The notes: a model not told the origin generated them from the sequence alone. Positions 35,401 to 49,203 are shown, counted from the stretch's first letter. The stretch is DNA of 64,000 nt from Myxococcus stipitatus (GCF_021412625.1 NZ_JAKCFI010000003.1:1116001-1180000), one strand, 5' to 3'. Program-made: numbers and translations.

Positions 35401-35856
35401 GAAGAGGGCCTCCACCGAGTCATCTGGCCGCATCGCGACGCGGTCCCCCACCGGCGCCTCGGCGTCGCGGCGGGTCGACGCGAGGTGGAGGGCGCGTGGA
35501 GCAGGCGCCGCGCCTTCCTCGCTCCACGCCCGGGGGGAAGGAAGTGGGGCTCGCGGTCGCGTCGTGACGCCTTCCTCCTCCAGCACGGCGAGGAGGTCGT
35601 CGATGGTGATTCGCCCCTGGCGATACAGCTCCAGATAGCGCGCCTCGGAGAGATAGCCCTCCGCGCCGAAGGTCTCGCTCGCGGCGGCGAGGGCGTCGTG
35701 GAAGGGCAGGTGCTGGAAGGCGTGCAGCGTGTTGTGGTGGACGAACGTGCCGATGGGGCCCTGCGCGGGGAGCAGGTGGGCGGCGCGCTCCAGGGCCTCG
35801 CGCAGGCGCGCGGCGCGGCTCCCGGTCGAAGGCGTGGGGATGGGGGCGGGATGCAT
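32401..35856 (-). CDS. dabA: DabA (DUF2309/UPF0753) zinc protein of an inorganic-carbon pump
   Basis: Large cytoplasmic/peripheral protein, 1151 residues, longer than common DabA (about 800-1050). The four residues of the beta-carbonic-anhydrase-like zinc site are present: Cys618 and Asp620 in WFCMDDREES, and His806 and Cys821 in LGHGAASVNNPH and YDCGACGG. The 15-residue His-Cys spacing equals that of characterised DabA, so the site is probably functional. DabA with a NuoL-like partner hydrates CO2 vectorially, trapping bicarbonate in the cell. Start with GAGGGAGA; only 12 bases separate it from the upstream SulP gene. Confidence 0.92.
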   Translation of the reverse strand: MHPAPIPTPSTGSRAARLREALERAAHLLPAQGPIGTFVHHNTLHAFQHLPFHDALAAASETFGAEGYLSEARYLELYRQGRITIDDLLAVLEEEGVTTRPRAPLPSPRAWSEEGAAPAPRALHLASTRRDAEAPVGDRVAMRPDDSVEALFSPERVALLALLHPVPRETSSSLRWRLTELSAARRLREDVSEEARRRFLAASRTGLRCWLDRVARDWTLTTLASALLEPTLGDSVRAAALCLQRVLPMDVALRRLGIPHARAADYLVRVKETVRDTPTLTMERWLSAEAAILPRALATAFGGEGTWASLWEQLERDCEPLAVAALWSQSQAQRLTVCPPPSNGPAPLRDHRELLLAATGVDVGDWLHPHLIRVCGAFLDEGFSHWPMPHRRRGLYAAWLALRRAGLGAELAWLRPPEQDLGDGADSAEDAVLDVLEALGVPEARWEPYLVRVLRALPGWAGMFHRLEHDATRPADAPPARLMDFLAVRLTLERAALEAAAREHLGHHGPLAALADVARDAMRAEAGAPPLEEGSWRFFQWMQHLGVSAMEVAELPPRRGQLLLEAIERFSPSTRRRLWHEAHERHYRQQLAWGLARNRLRPEAEREVRAPRFQLWFCMDDREESMRRHFEEQDTRHETFGIAGFFGVAFDYQGLDDARSVALCPVVMTPAHIVEEHPLPAEDARARLRARRRAHGARLQHGLDHGSQALEVAWLLTPVLGLLSLVLLPFQVLLPRWLEQLRRAFASTFLPTPRTRLTTLREPADAEPGAKPRGFTVDEQAQRVASALEGMGLVEGFAPLVVVLGHGAASVNNPHRAAYDCGACGGRQGGPNARLFAQMANRPEVRARLRERGIALPDTSWFIGGLHDTTTDEVHLYDLHEVPARLHGELSALRRALDHARALSAHERCRRFDSAPGKLSPTQALRHVEARAADLGQPRPELGHAMNAVCIVGRRALTRGLFLDRRAFLISYDPRRDASGAIIERLLLAAAPVGAGISLEYYFSHVDNERHGCGTKLPHNLTGLLGVMDGAESDLRTGLPRQMVELHEPMRLLLVVEASVTVLSDILERQPALRELVAHAWVQLVSVDPTTGAQRRFTPQGFQPLDTPDTPLPRAASSPDWYAGQRDFLPPALILGASGTAPSEGEAHGVP

Positions 35857-35868
35857 CGCCGGTCTCCC

Positions 35869-37515
35869 TCAGGAGGTGAGCTCCAGGCCCGCCGTCGCGC
35901 TCTTCTTCCTCGCCGACAGGGGATGGTGGGAGAGCCCCCGGTGCTGCTCCATCCCGAGCAGCCCCAGCGCGCGTCCCTCCCTGGAGAACTCCCGCTCCAG
36001 CTCCTGGAACCGCTGCATCACCGTGTGGTCGATGAGCCTCGCGTCGGCCAGGTCCACGTCGACGCGGGGGACCCGCGCGTGCCGGGTCAGTCGCTTCTTG
36101 AGGGCGAGGAAGTTGGTGAACACCGCGGCGCCCCGCACCCGCAGCACCACGCGCTCCGCCGTCACCTGCTCCTCGATGTCCGCGCGGAAGAGGCCGCGCG
36201 CGGGCGCTCCGTTGAACAGGTTCACGCCCACCTTCACCACGATGCCCGCGGCCACGCCCAACAGCAGGTCCGTCGCCAGGGTGACGCCCAGCGTGACGCC
36301 GAAGATGAGGAGCTGCTCCACGCCGACCCGCAGCGTCTTCACCCACTCGCCCGGCGACGCCAGTCGCACGCCCGTGAAGATGAGCATCCCCGCCAGCGCC
36401 GCGAGCGGAATCCGGTGGATGAGCATGGGCGCGAACGCCACGAACGACAGCAGGAACACGCCGTGGAAGAAGTTCGAGAGGCGGCCCCGCGCCCCGTAGC
36501 CGATGTTCGCCGTGCTGCGCACGACCTCCGAAATCATCGGCAGCCCCCCCAGCATCCCCGCCACCAGGTTGCCGACGCCCGTGGCGAACAGGTCCTTGTC
36601 CAGGTCCGAGCGGCCCTGGTCCGGCGCCATCAGGTCCACCGCCTTGACGGTCAGCAGCGACTCGACGCTGCCCACCAGCGCGAACATGACGATGTATTCG
36701 AGCGACGTGGGCGTCAGGACGGCGGAGAAGTCCGGGAACGTCACCGCCGTGAGCAGGTTGCCCGGCAGGTTCACCAGGTGGTTGGGGCCCACCGTGAAGA
36801 CCGCGTGGGAGAAGGTGAAGGTGTGCGAGTGCTCCAGGTCGAACGCCACACCCAGGGGCACCGTCACCAACAGGACCAGCAGCGGCGCGGGCACCCGCTT
36901 CAACGCGGAGACGCGCCGCGCGAGCGCCGCGTGGCCGAAGAGCAGCGCGAGCGACAGCGCGCCGATGAGCGCGATTTCGGGGTTCAGCCTCGCCACGCTG
37001 GAAGGAATCTCCCCCAGCAGGCGCAAGGGCTCCTTCGCGACGGGCGTCACCCCCAGCAGGACGTGGACCTGCTTGGCGCAGATGATGACCCCGATGGCCG
37101 CGAGCATCCCGTGGACCACCGAGGACGGGAAGAAGTCCCCCAGCCGTCCCGCGCGCAGCGCCGCGAACGCTATCTGGAGGACGGCGGCCACCACGATGGT
37201 CGCCAACGCGCGGCGATAGCCGAGCCCCAGGTCACCGTCCCCCAGCTCCGTCACCGCGCCCAGCGCGATGACGATGAGGCCCGCCGCCGGTCCCTTGATG
37301 GTCAGCGCCGCGCTCCCCGTCCACGTGCTGACGAGCCCACCCACCACCGCAGTGAGGATGCCCGCCACGGGAGGGAAGCCGCTCGCCATCGCGATACCCA
37401 GACAGAGCGGCAGCGCGATGAGGAAGACGAGGAAGCCGGAGACCAGGTCACCCTTCCACGTGGCTCGCCCTCGGGTCTCGTGGGAATGACAGACAGCGGA
37501 CGGCGGATGTCGCAT
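35869..37515 (-). CDS. SulP-family (SLC26) anion transporter
   Basis: 548 residues with about 12 hydrophobic spans and a C-terminal STAS-like domain (about residues 435-520: VVLRVRGAAVFTNFLALKKR). SulP marks include LPLCLGIAMASGFPP, TIKGPAAGLIVIALGA, and SVESLLTVKAVD with GRSDLDKDLFATGVGN and GGLPMISEVVRSTANI. Family substrates are sulphate, bicarbonate and other anions. Being first in an operon with dabA and dabB, bicarbonate is the likely substrate (BicA-like). An AGGAGG site precedes the start. It is divergent from an ECF sigma gene. Confidence 0.9.
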   Translation of the reverse strand: MRHPPSAVCHSHETRGRATWKGDLVSGFLVFLIALPLCLGIAMASGFPPVAGILTAVVGGLVSTWTGSAALTIKGPAAGLIVIALGAVTELGDGDLGLGYRRALATIVVAAVLQIAFAALRAGRLGDFFPSSVVHGMLAAIGVIICAKQVHVLLGVTPVAKEPLRLLGEIPSSVARLNPEIALIGALSLALLFGHAALARRVSALKRVPAPLLVLLVTVPLGVAFDLEHSHTFTFSHAVFTVGPNHLVNLPGNLLTAVTFPDFSAVLTPTSLEYIVMFALVGSVESLLTVKAVDLMAPDQGRSDLDKDLFATGVGNLVAGMLGGLPMISEVVRSTANIGYGARGRLSNFFHGVFLLSFVAFAPMLIHRIPLAALAGMLIFTGVRLASPGEWVKTLRVGVEQLLIFGVTLGVTLATDLLLGVAAGIVVKVGVNLFNGAPARGLFRADIEEQVTAERVVLRVRGAAVFTNFLALKKRLTRHARVPRVDVDLADARLIDHTVMQRFQELEREFSREGRALGLLGMEQHRGLSHHPLSARKKSATAGLELTS

Positions 37516-37591
37516 CGAACCAGGCCTCCTGATTCACCGGCCCGCATCTCCTCGGCGGAGGCGTGTCTCCGGTGCATCGAGGCCTGGAGAT

Positions 37592-37614
37592 GGAACGAAA
37601 CACGAACGGGTTCC
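37592..37614. promoter_or_regulatory. Inverted GGAAC/GTTCC pair in a divergent promoter region
   Basis: GGAAC (37592-37596) and GTTCC (37610-37614) form an inverted pair separated by 13 bases in the 161-bp region between sulP (minus) and the ECF sigma gene (plus). GGAAC is the common -35 core of ECF promoters, so the two could be divergent -35 elements or an operator. No convincing -10 was found for either direction. Confidence 0.3.
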
Positions 37615-37676
37615 CGGGAATGCCTTGCTTGTCGTTTTCAGGGCCGACGCCGTCCGAGCGCCTTAGAGACAAGGGA

Positions 37677-38315
37677 ATGGAGACGGAAGCAGTGCGGGGG
37701 GCCGTGTCTGGATTCGACATGGGACAGAGGCGGGACGACGGCGGCGCGCTGGCGCGCGCGCGTTTCGAGGCGGCGGTGGAGCCCTTGTTGCCGAGGCTGT
37801 ATCGCTTCTGTCTGGCTTTGTGTCACAGCCGACAGGAGGCGGAGGACCTGCTGCAGGACTCGCTGGTGCGGGCCTACCTGAACCGCGATGACGTCCAGGA
37901 GGGGCTCTCGCTGGGCTGGCTGTGCGGTATCGCACGCAACCAATTTCTCGAGAATCGGCGCTCGCTGGCGCGGCGGCGCTCGCTGCTGGACGCGGTGCTG
38001 GAGGGGGCCACGTCCGTGCTGGGGCCGTTGTTCGCGGGAGGCGTCGAGCAGCCGGACCCCGAGGCGCGGCTGGGCGCCTCCGAGGAGGTGGACCGGCTGT
38101 GGCGCTGCCTGCGCGAGCTGCCGGAGAAGTTCCGGCTGGTGGTGCTGCTGTGTGACGTGGAGGAGCTGGGGCACGACGAGGCGGCGCGGGTGCTGGGGCT
38201 GCCGGTGGGGACCGTGAAGAGTCGACACTTCAGGGGGCGCGCCAGGCTGGGGGTCTTGTTCGCGTCCTCGGTGGGGCGACACGCTCACCCTGTCAGTGAA
38301 GGAGGCCGTCCATGA
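37677..38315 (+). CDS. ECF-type RNA polymerase sigma factor
   Basis: Extracytoplasmic-function sigma factor of 212 residues. Region 2 is seen as LYRFCLALCHSRQEAEDLLQ with DSLVRAYL, and region 4 as LRELPEKFRLVVLLCDVEEL and VLGLPVGTVKSRHFRGRARL, with an intervening linker. The start at 37677 has AAGGGA only one base ahead; an ATG at 37719 is an alternative. The gene is divergent from the sulP-dab operon and overlaps the next gene by an ATGA, the usual sigma/anti-sigma organisation. Its regulon may include the divergent operon; this is inference. Confidence 0.9.
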   Translation: METEAVRGAVSGFDMGQRRDDGGALARARFEAAVEPLLPRLYRFCLALCHSRQEAEDLLQDSLVRAYLNRDDVQEGLSLGWLCGIARNQFLENRRSLARRRSLLDAVLEGATSVLGPLFAGGVEQPDPEARLGASEEVDRLWRCLRELPEKFRLVVLLCDVEELGHDEAARVLGLPVGTVKSRHFRGRARLGVLFASSVGRHAHPVSEGGRP

Positions 38316-38938
38316 GTGAGCATGACGAGGCCCATCCGCCCCTGTCCGACGAGGTGCGCGCCGCGCTCACGGCCCTCCGGGAGGAGAAGCCCTCGGCCCG
38401 GCTGAAGGCCCGCGTGAGCGACGCGCTCGCCCGGGCCGACCTGGCGCCCACCGCCGCGCGCGCATCCGACGACGGACCGGGTCGCGCTCGCGCGTGGGGC
38501 GGGTCGCCGCTCTCCGTCCTCTCCCTGGCGAGCCTGGGCCTGGGCGGGGCGGTGGTGCTGTGGGGGCTGTTCTGTGGCGTGGAGGCACGGGACGCGGAGC
38601 GGGTCCCCGCGCGCGAGGTGGCGTTCCAACGGTCGGGCGCGGGAGAGGGATGGCTGGAGCTGCCGTGGTCCCACGCCGTCCACTCCGGAGAGCCGGCGAC
38701 GGTGTGGTTGGAGACCTCGCCTCCGCTGGATTTCCGCCCCCACCTGAGGGACCTGCCCTCGCTGGCGCTGGTGAACTGCGACGCGGCCCGCTGCGTCCAT
38801 GCCTTCACCGCGAGGACCGGGCAGGAGGCGACGCCCCTGCGCGTGCGCATCGATCGCCCCGGTCGCTACGAGCTGCGCCTGTCCCACGTCTCGGAGGTCC
38901 GTCACGTCCAGGAGCGCTTCGTCGTGGTCGTCGATTGA
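38312..38938 (+). CDS. Putative anti-sigma factor
   Basis: 208 residues translated by 4-base overlap with the sigma gene. A cytoplasmic Arg/Ala-rich N-terminal region (about 65 residues) is followed by one transmembrane helix (LASLGLGGAVVLWGLFCGV) and a periplasmic beta-rich domain containing a Cys pair (NCDAARC). No zinc-binding HxxxCxxC motif is visible, so if it is an anti-sigma factor it is not of the ZAS type. Function is inferred from position and topology. Confidence 0.65.
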   Translation: MSEHDEAHPPLSDEVRAALTALREEKPSARLKARVSDALARADLAPTAARASDDGPGRARAWGGSPLSVLSLASLGLGGAVVLWGLFCGVEARDAERVPAREVAFQRSGAGEGWLELPWSHAVHSGEPATVWLETSPPLDFRPHLRDLPSLALVNCDAARCVHAFTARTGQEATPLRVRIDRPGRYELRLSHVSEVRHVQERFVVVVD

Positions 38939-38996
38939 GTCCGACCTCGCGAGGGGCTGTAACCAATCCAGGGGCGCGGACGGGGGCGATTGGGGT

Positions 38997-40484
38997 ATGA
39001 GCGCCCTCATGTCTGCTTCCGAGCAACCCCCGAGACCGGATGGGCGCGTGTCGACCGGTGTCCCGGGGCTCGATGCCGTGCTGAATGGCGGTCTGGTGTC
39101 CTCGGGCGTCTACATCGTCGTGGGCGAGCCCGGGGCGGGCAAGACGCTGCTGGCCAACCAGCTCTGCTACCACCAGGGGCGCGCGGGCGCCCGGTGTCTG
39201 TACGTCACGCTGCTGGCGGAGTCCCACGCGCGCATGCTCGCCAACATGCGGGACATGGCGTTCTTCGACCCGGCGCTGCTGCCCGAGGGGGTCTATTACG
39301 TCAGCGGCTTCCGCACGCTGGAGGAGCAGGGCCTGCCGGGGCTGCTGGAGCTGCTGCGCCGCGAGGTGCGCAACCACAACGCCAGCATCCTCGTGCTGGA
39401 CGGACTGGTGCAGGCGCAGGAGGCGGCGGGCAGCAGCCGCGACTTCAAGAAGTTCATCCACGAGTTGCAGGTGGCCGCGGGGCTGGCGCGCTTCACGGCG
39501 CTGATGCTCACCAGCTCCAACGGCCCCACCGTCCACCCGGAGTACACCATGGTGGATGGCATCCTGGAGCTGCGCGAGCGGACCATGGGCGTGCGCTCGT
39601 GGCGCGAGCTGCAGGTGCGCAAGTTCCGCGGCGGCGCGACCCTGCCGGGTGTCCACACCTTCCGCATCAGCAACGAGGGCCTGGAGGTCTTCCCCCGCCT
39701 GGAGGCGCGCGTGCGCCGCTCGCAGCCGCCGGCGCCGGACACCGCGCGGGTCCACTTCGGCATCCCGTCGCTGGACGACCTGTTCCCCGCGGGCCTGGCC
39801 GCGGGCTCCAGCACGTTGATGCTCGGTCCCCCCGGCAGCGGCAAGACGCTCATGGGCAGCAGCCTGCTGGCCGAGGGAGTGAGGCAGGGCGAGCCCTGCC
39901 TCTACATGGGCTTCTACGAGGCGCCCGAGCGACTGCTGCACAAGTTGGCGGCCGTGGGCATGGACCTGGGCGATGCGGTGAAGGTGGGGAGGATGCACAT
40001 CGTGTGGCAGCCGCCCGTCGAGTGCACCCTGGACGTGCTGGCGCACCAACTGCTCTCCACCGTGGAGCGCCACGGCATCCGGCGCGTGTTCGTGGATGGC
40101 CTGAGCGCCATGGGGCAGGCGGCGCCGGACGCCTCGCGGATGAGCTCGTTCTTCGCGGCCCTCACCCAGGAGCTGCGCTACCTGAAGGCGACCACCATTT
40201 TCAGTCTGGAGACGCCCCGGCTCTTCGGGGCGGTGCTGGACATGCCGCTGGAGGTCGGTCCCTCGGCCGTGGCGGAGAACCTCCTCTTCCTCCGGCACGT
40301 GGAGCTGGAGGGGAGGCTGCGGCGGCTGCTGTCCATCTTCAAGCTGCGCGACGCCGACTTCGACTCCTCCCTGCGGGAGTTCGTCATCTCCCAGCAGGGC
40401 ATCGAGGTGCAACCCCCGTTCAACTCCACCCTGGACACCCTGCTGACGGGCCTTGCCCGACGCGCACCGGGTGGCCATCCCTGA
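38997..40484 (+). CDS. KaiC-like double RecA-domain ATPase
   Basis: 495 residues with two tandem RecA/KaiC domains. Walker A motifs are GEPGAGKT (43-50) and GPPGSGKT (277-284); Walker B-like strands are ILVLDGL and RVFVDGL. The layout matches KaiC-like proteins without KaiA/KaiB partners. The second domain has TIFSLETPRL, like 'circadian' family ATPases that associate with response regulators. The start at 38997 has GGGGGCG upstream; 39009 is an alternative. It lies directly before a single-domain response regulator, so the pair probably forms a signalling unit. Confidence 0.88.
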   Translation: MSALMSASEQPPRPDGRVSTGVPGLDAVLNGGLVSSGVYIVVGEPGAGKTLLANQLCYHQGRAGARCLYVTLLAESHARMLANMRDMAFFDPALLPEGVYYVSGFRTLEEQGLPGLLELLRREVRNHNASILVLDGLVQAQEAAGSSRDFKKFIHELQVAAGLARFTALMLTSSNGPTVHPEYTMVDGILELRERTMGVRSWRELQVRKFRGGATLPGVHTFRISNEGLEVFPRLEARVRRSQPPAPDTARVHFGIPSLDDLFPAGLAAGSSTLMLGPPGSGKTLMGSSLLAEGVRQGEPCLYMGFYEAPERLLHKLAAVGMDLGDAVKVGRMHIVWQPPVECTLDVLAHQLLSTVERHGIRRVFVDGLSAMGQAAPDASRMSSFFAALTQELRYLKATTIFSLETPRLFGAVLDMPLEVGPSAVAENLLFLRHVELEGRLRRLLSIFKLRDADFDSSLREFVISQQGIEVQPPFNSTLDTLLTGLARRAPGGHP

Positions 40485-40512
40485 CTCATTCGCGAGGAGC
40501 GGCGCCCGCCGT

Positions 40513-40887
40513 ATGGAGACCATCCTGGTGGTGGATGACGAGCAGGGAATCCTGGAGGCCCTGGCGGATCTCCTGCGCGAGGAGGGCTATCGCGTCCTGA
40601 CGGCCTCGCATGGCCGCGAGGCCCTGGAGCGAATGGCGGAGCTGCTCCCGGACCTGGTCCTCACCGACTGGATGATGCCGGTGTTGGACGGGCCCGCGCT
40701 CGTCGAGCGCATCCGCGGCGAGTCGGCCTGGGCGGGGGTGGCGCTGCTGGGGATGAGCGCGGTGGACGTGGGGGCGCTGCGAGTCCAATACCCAGGCATC
40801 CCGTTCCTCCAGAAGCCCTTCGACATCCCCGCGCTGATGCGCCAGGTCCGCAAGGCCCTGGATGGTGGTCGCGCGTCGCTTGGCTGA
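40513..40887 (+). CDS. Single-domain response regulator
   Basis: 124-residue stand-alone receiver domain. The acidic pocket (VVDDE), phospho-acceptor Asp52 (DLVLTDWMMPVLDG), switch Ser (LLGMSAVDV) and Lys (PFLQKPFD) are present. It has no output domain, so it must act through a partner, perhaps the adjacent KaiC-like ATPase or the CheR/poly-HAMP kinase unit downstream. The 28-base gap to the KaiC-like gene suggests co-transcription. Confidence 0.93.
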   Translation: METILVVDDEQGILEALADLLREEGYRVLTASHGREALERMAELLPDLVLTDWMMPVLDGPALVERIRGESAWAGVALLGMSAVDVGALRVQYPGIPFLQKPFDIPALMRQVRKALDGGRASLG

Positions 40888-40914
40888 GCCCTCGCCTCCG
40901 CTCCAGGAAGGTCC

Positions 40915-41733
40915 ATGCTCTACCTCCTCAAGTTCGGTCCGGTGCCGCTCTCGCAGGGGAGCACGCAGGTGTACCTGCGCATCTCCGAGACGGGTGAGCC
41001 GTCCCAACCCATCTTCGAGCACGACGACGAGGCGGGGCTGCGCGCGCTCCTGGAGGGCGTGACGGTGGAGGAGGTCCGCTGCGAGCCGGCGCTGGCCGAC
41101 GCGGCGGCGGCCCTGGGCGTGACGGTGGAGGAGCCGCCCACGGCGGCGCTCTCGTCGCGCGCGGCCATCGCCACGTTCCTGGCCTGGGGGCAGCGGGGCC
41201 TGTCCGGGCTGGGCTCGGACAAGGCGCTGCTCTTCGTCCAGGCAGCCACCGAATACTGGGACTCCCAGCCGTGGTCGCACTGGGACGACAGCCAGCCGTT
41301 CGAGGTGGCGGTCTCCGGTCCCATGACGCACACCTTCGAGGGGTGTGTCTTCCTCACCGAGGACGGGCGCGCGGGGATGGCGCTCTACTTCAAGCCGGGC
41401 GCGCTCCAGATGCTGATGGAGATGCAGGCGCGCGGTCAGGGCGAGGCGGCGCAGGCCCTGCCCGCCATCGCCGTGTCGTTGGACACCTCTCCCGCGTACG
41501 CGGTGAAGGCGCTGGCCGCGGCGCGGCGGGTGCCCCGCCTGCCCATGCCGTTGAAGACGGGGCGCGACGGCGTGAGCGTGCCGTCCACGGTGGAGGCGCT
41601 CGTCCTGGTGGCCACGCTGCGCGCCGTCGCCCGGCTCTCTCCCGAGCAGGACGAGGTCCACAGCAGCGTGGTGGCGGGGGAGGAGCGCATGGACGTCCGC
41701 GTGCGCGCGCCCACGCCTCGCGTGCGTCACTAG
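40915..41733 (+). CDS. Hypothetical protein
   Basis: 272 residues, not recognised, no signal peptide or membrane segment. The N-terminus (LYLLKFGPVPLSQGSTQVYLRI) is strand-rich; the middle contains WDSQPWSHWDDSQP and FEVAVSGPMTHTFEGCVFLT, suggesting a small alpha/beta domain. It lies 27 bases after the response regulator and about 200 bases ahead of the giant hybrid kinase, and could belong to that signalling unit. It looks myxobacteria-specific; nothing more can be said. Confidence 0.6.
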   Translation: MLYLLKFGPVPLSQGSTQVYLRISETGEPSQPIFEHDDEAGLRALLEGVTVEEVRCEPALADAAAALGVTVEEPPTAALSSRAAIATFLAWGQRGLSGLGSDKALLFVQAATEYWDSQPWSHWDDSQPFEVAVSGPMTHTFEGCVFLTEDGRAGMALYFKPGALQMLMEMQARGQGEAAQALPAIAVSLDTSPAYAVKALAAARRVPRLPMPLKTGRDGVSVPSTVEALVLVATLRAVARLSPEQDEVHSSVVAGEERMDVRVRAPTPRVRH

Positions 41734-41930
41734 GCGTGGTCCGAAAGGCCCCACCGTCGAGCGGATTTCACACCAGGTGACGCATGGCGCGGGCCATGTG
41801 TTGGCTGGTTCACGCAGGGGCCTCCGAGTGTCGGGTGGTGACCAGTCGCCCCGCCCGAGGGGGCTGGCCGCCTCCGGTCAGGCGCGGGAGAACCAGGGTC
41901 CTTTCGACGTCTCCGTTGGGGCTCACTCTC

Positions 41931-47827
<5,897 letters not shown>

Positions 47828-47831
<4 letters not shown>

Positions 47832-48661
47832 GCGGGGGCGCGTCCGGCGCGGCGCTGGAGTCCCTGGAGGCGGACCTGCTCCTGGAGGGCGTGGCCCGTC
47901 ACTGGGGCTTCGACCTGCGCAGCCACGCGCGGCCCCTGCTGCTGCGGCGGCTGCGCCGGCACCTGCGCGAGGAGCGGCTCGCGTCCTTCTCCGCCCTCCA
48001 GGCCCGGGTGCTGCACGACGCGCAGGCGCTGGAGTCGCTGCTGCGCGCGCTGTCCTGTGCCGAGCCGACCCTCTTCACCGACGCCGCCTTCTTCCGCGAC
48101 TTCCGCGCGCGCGTCGTCCCCGTGCTGCGCACCTGGCCCTCCGTGCGCGTCTGGCACGTGGGCTGCGGCACGGGCGAGGACACGCACGCGCTGGCCATCC
48201 TCCTGCACGAGGAGGGGCTGTGGGGGCGCTGTCGGCTGTACGCGTCCGACGCCTGCGAGGGCGTGCTCGCGGACGCGCGCACCGGCGTGGTGCCCCTGCC
48301 CGACGCGGCCGCCGCCCGGCGGTACGAGGAGTCCGGAGGGCGGGGGAGGCTGGCGTCCTGGTACACGCGCGACGGCGACTGGGCGCAGCTGCGCCCGGAG
48401 CTGCGCGACGGCATCTTCTTCACCCAGCACAACCTGGCCACGGACGGCTCGTTCAACGAGTTCCAGGTCATCGTCTGCCGGGACGTGCTGCTCGCCTTCA
48501 ACCGCTCGCTGCACAACCGCGCGCACACGCGGCTCCACGAGAGCCTGGCGCGCTTCGGCTACCTCTGCCTGGGGCGCAAGGAGTCGCTGTCGCGCACGCC
48601 CCAGGTCGCCGCGTACGAGGAGCTGGAGGGCTCGGGCCGCATCTTCCGGAGGGTGACATGA
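47828..48661 (+). CDS. CheR-type methyltransferase
   Basis: 277 residues; ATGA overlap with the hybrid kinase. SAM-dependent glutamate O-methyltransferase fold: N-terminal helices ([18 protein letters not shown]), SAM-binding [19 protein letters not shown], and [19 protein letters not shown] as the NxxFR-like acidic segment. Canonical CheR methylates chemoreceptors; no chemoreceptor is nearby. In myxobacteria such CheR proteins also modify kinases or other proteins. Coupled to the next gene by another ATGA overlap. Confidence 0.88.
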
Positions 48662-49203
48662 GCCTGGGCCTGCTGGTGGTGGGGGCGCCCCGGGGCGCGG
48701 CGGCGGACGTGGAGGCGCTCCTGGCGCGGCTGCCCCCGGCGCTCCCCGTCCCGGTGGCGCTGGTGCTGCACCGGGGCCCCTTCGACGCGCTGGCCGCGCC
48801 GCTGGGCCGCGGTTGTCCTTTCCCCGTGGTGGAGCCGGACGACAAGGACGACCTGGTGCCCGGGCGGGTCCACCTGGCTCCGGCGGGCTACCACCTGCTG
48901 GTGGACCGGGGCACCGTCGTGCTGTCGGTGGAGCCTCCCGAACACGGGTGCCGCCCCGCCATCGACGCGCTCCTCGAGTCCGCGGCGGACAGCTACGGCG
49001 CGTCCGCCGCGGGGCTGCTCTTCACCGGACACGAGGACGGCGTGGCGGGCCTGGCCCGGCTCCAGGCCAGGGGCGGCCAGGTGGCGACCGTGGGCGAGGC
49101 GGAGGCGGGGCTGGAGGGCGGGGTGGAGCACCTGGCCCCGGCGGAGGTGGACGCGTGGCTGGGGCGGCTGCTCCACGCGCCGCGCGGGCGGGTGGTGCCA
49201 TGA
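48658..49203 (+). CDS. CheB-like protein lacking the catalytic serine
   Basis: 181 residues, overlapping CheR by four bases and the next gene by four. It has the CheB methylesterase fold: N-terminal LLVVGAPRGAAADVEALL, VALVLHRGPFD with the active-site His, and LLFTGHEDGVAGLARL with the active-site Asp. In active CheB the first loop is GASxGG with the nucleophilic Ser; here it reads GAPRGA, so the serine is replaced. The protein also lacks the N-terminal receiver domain of classical CheB. It is probably catalytically inactive or uses another nucleophile. Confidence 0.85.
   Translation: MSLGLLVVGAPRGAAADVEALLARLPPALPVPVALVLHRGPFDALAAPLGRGCPFPVVEPDDKDDLVPGRVHLAPAGYHLLVDRGTVVLSVEPPEHGCRPAIDALLESAADSYGASAAGLLFTGHEDGVAGLARLQARGGQVATVGEAEAGLEGGVEHLAPAEVDAWLGRLLHAPRGRVVP

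Noticed and set aside
32620-37881. Very long plus-strand open frame opposite dabA and sulP
   Set aside because: It spans several real minus-strand genes, is rich in Arg/Gly/Gln and has no recognisable domain. High GC content makes such antisense frames common.
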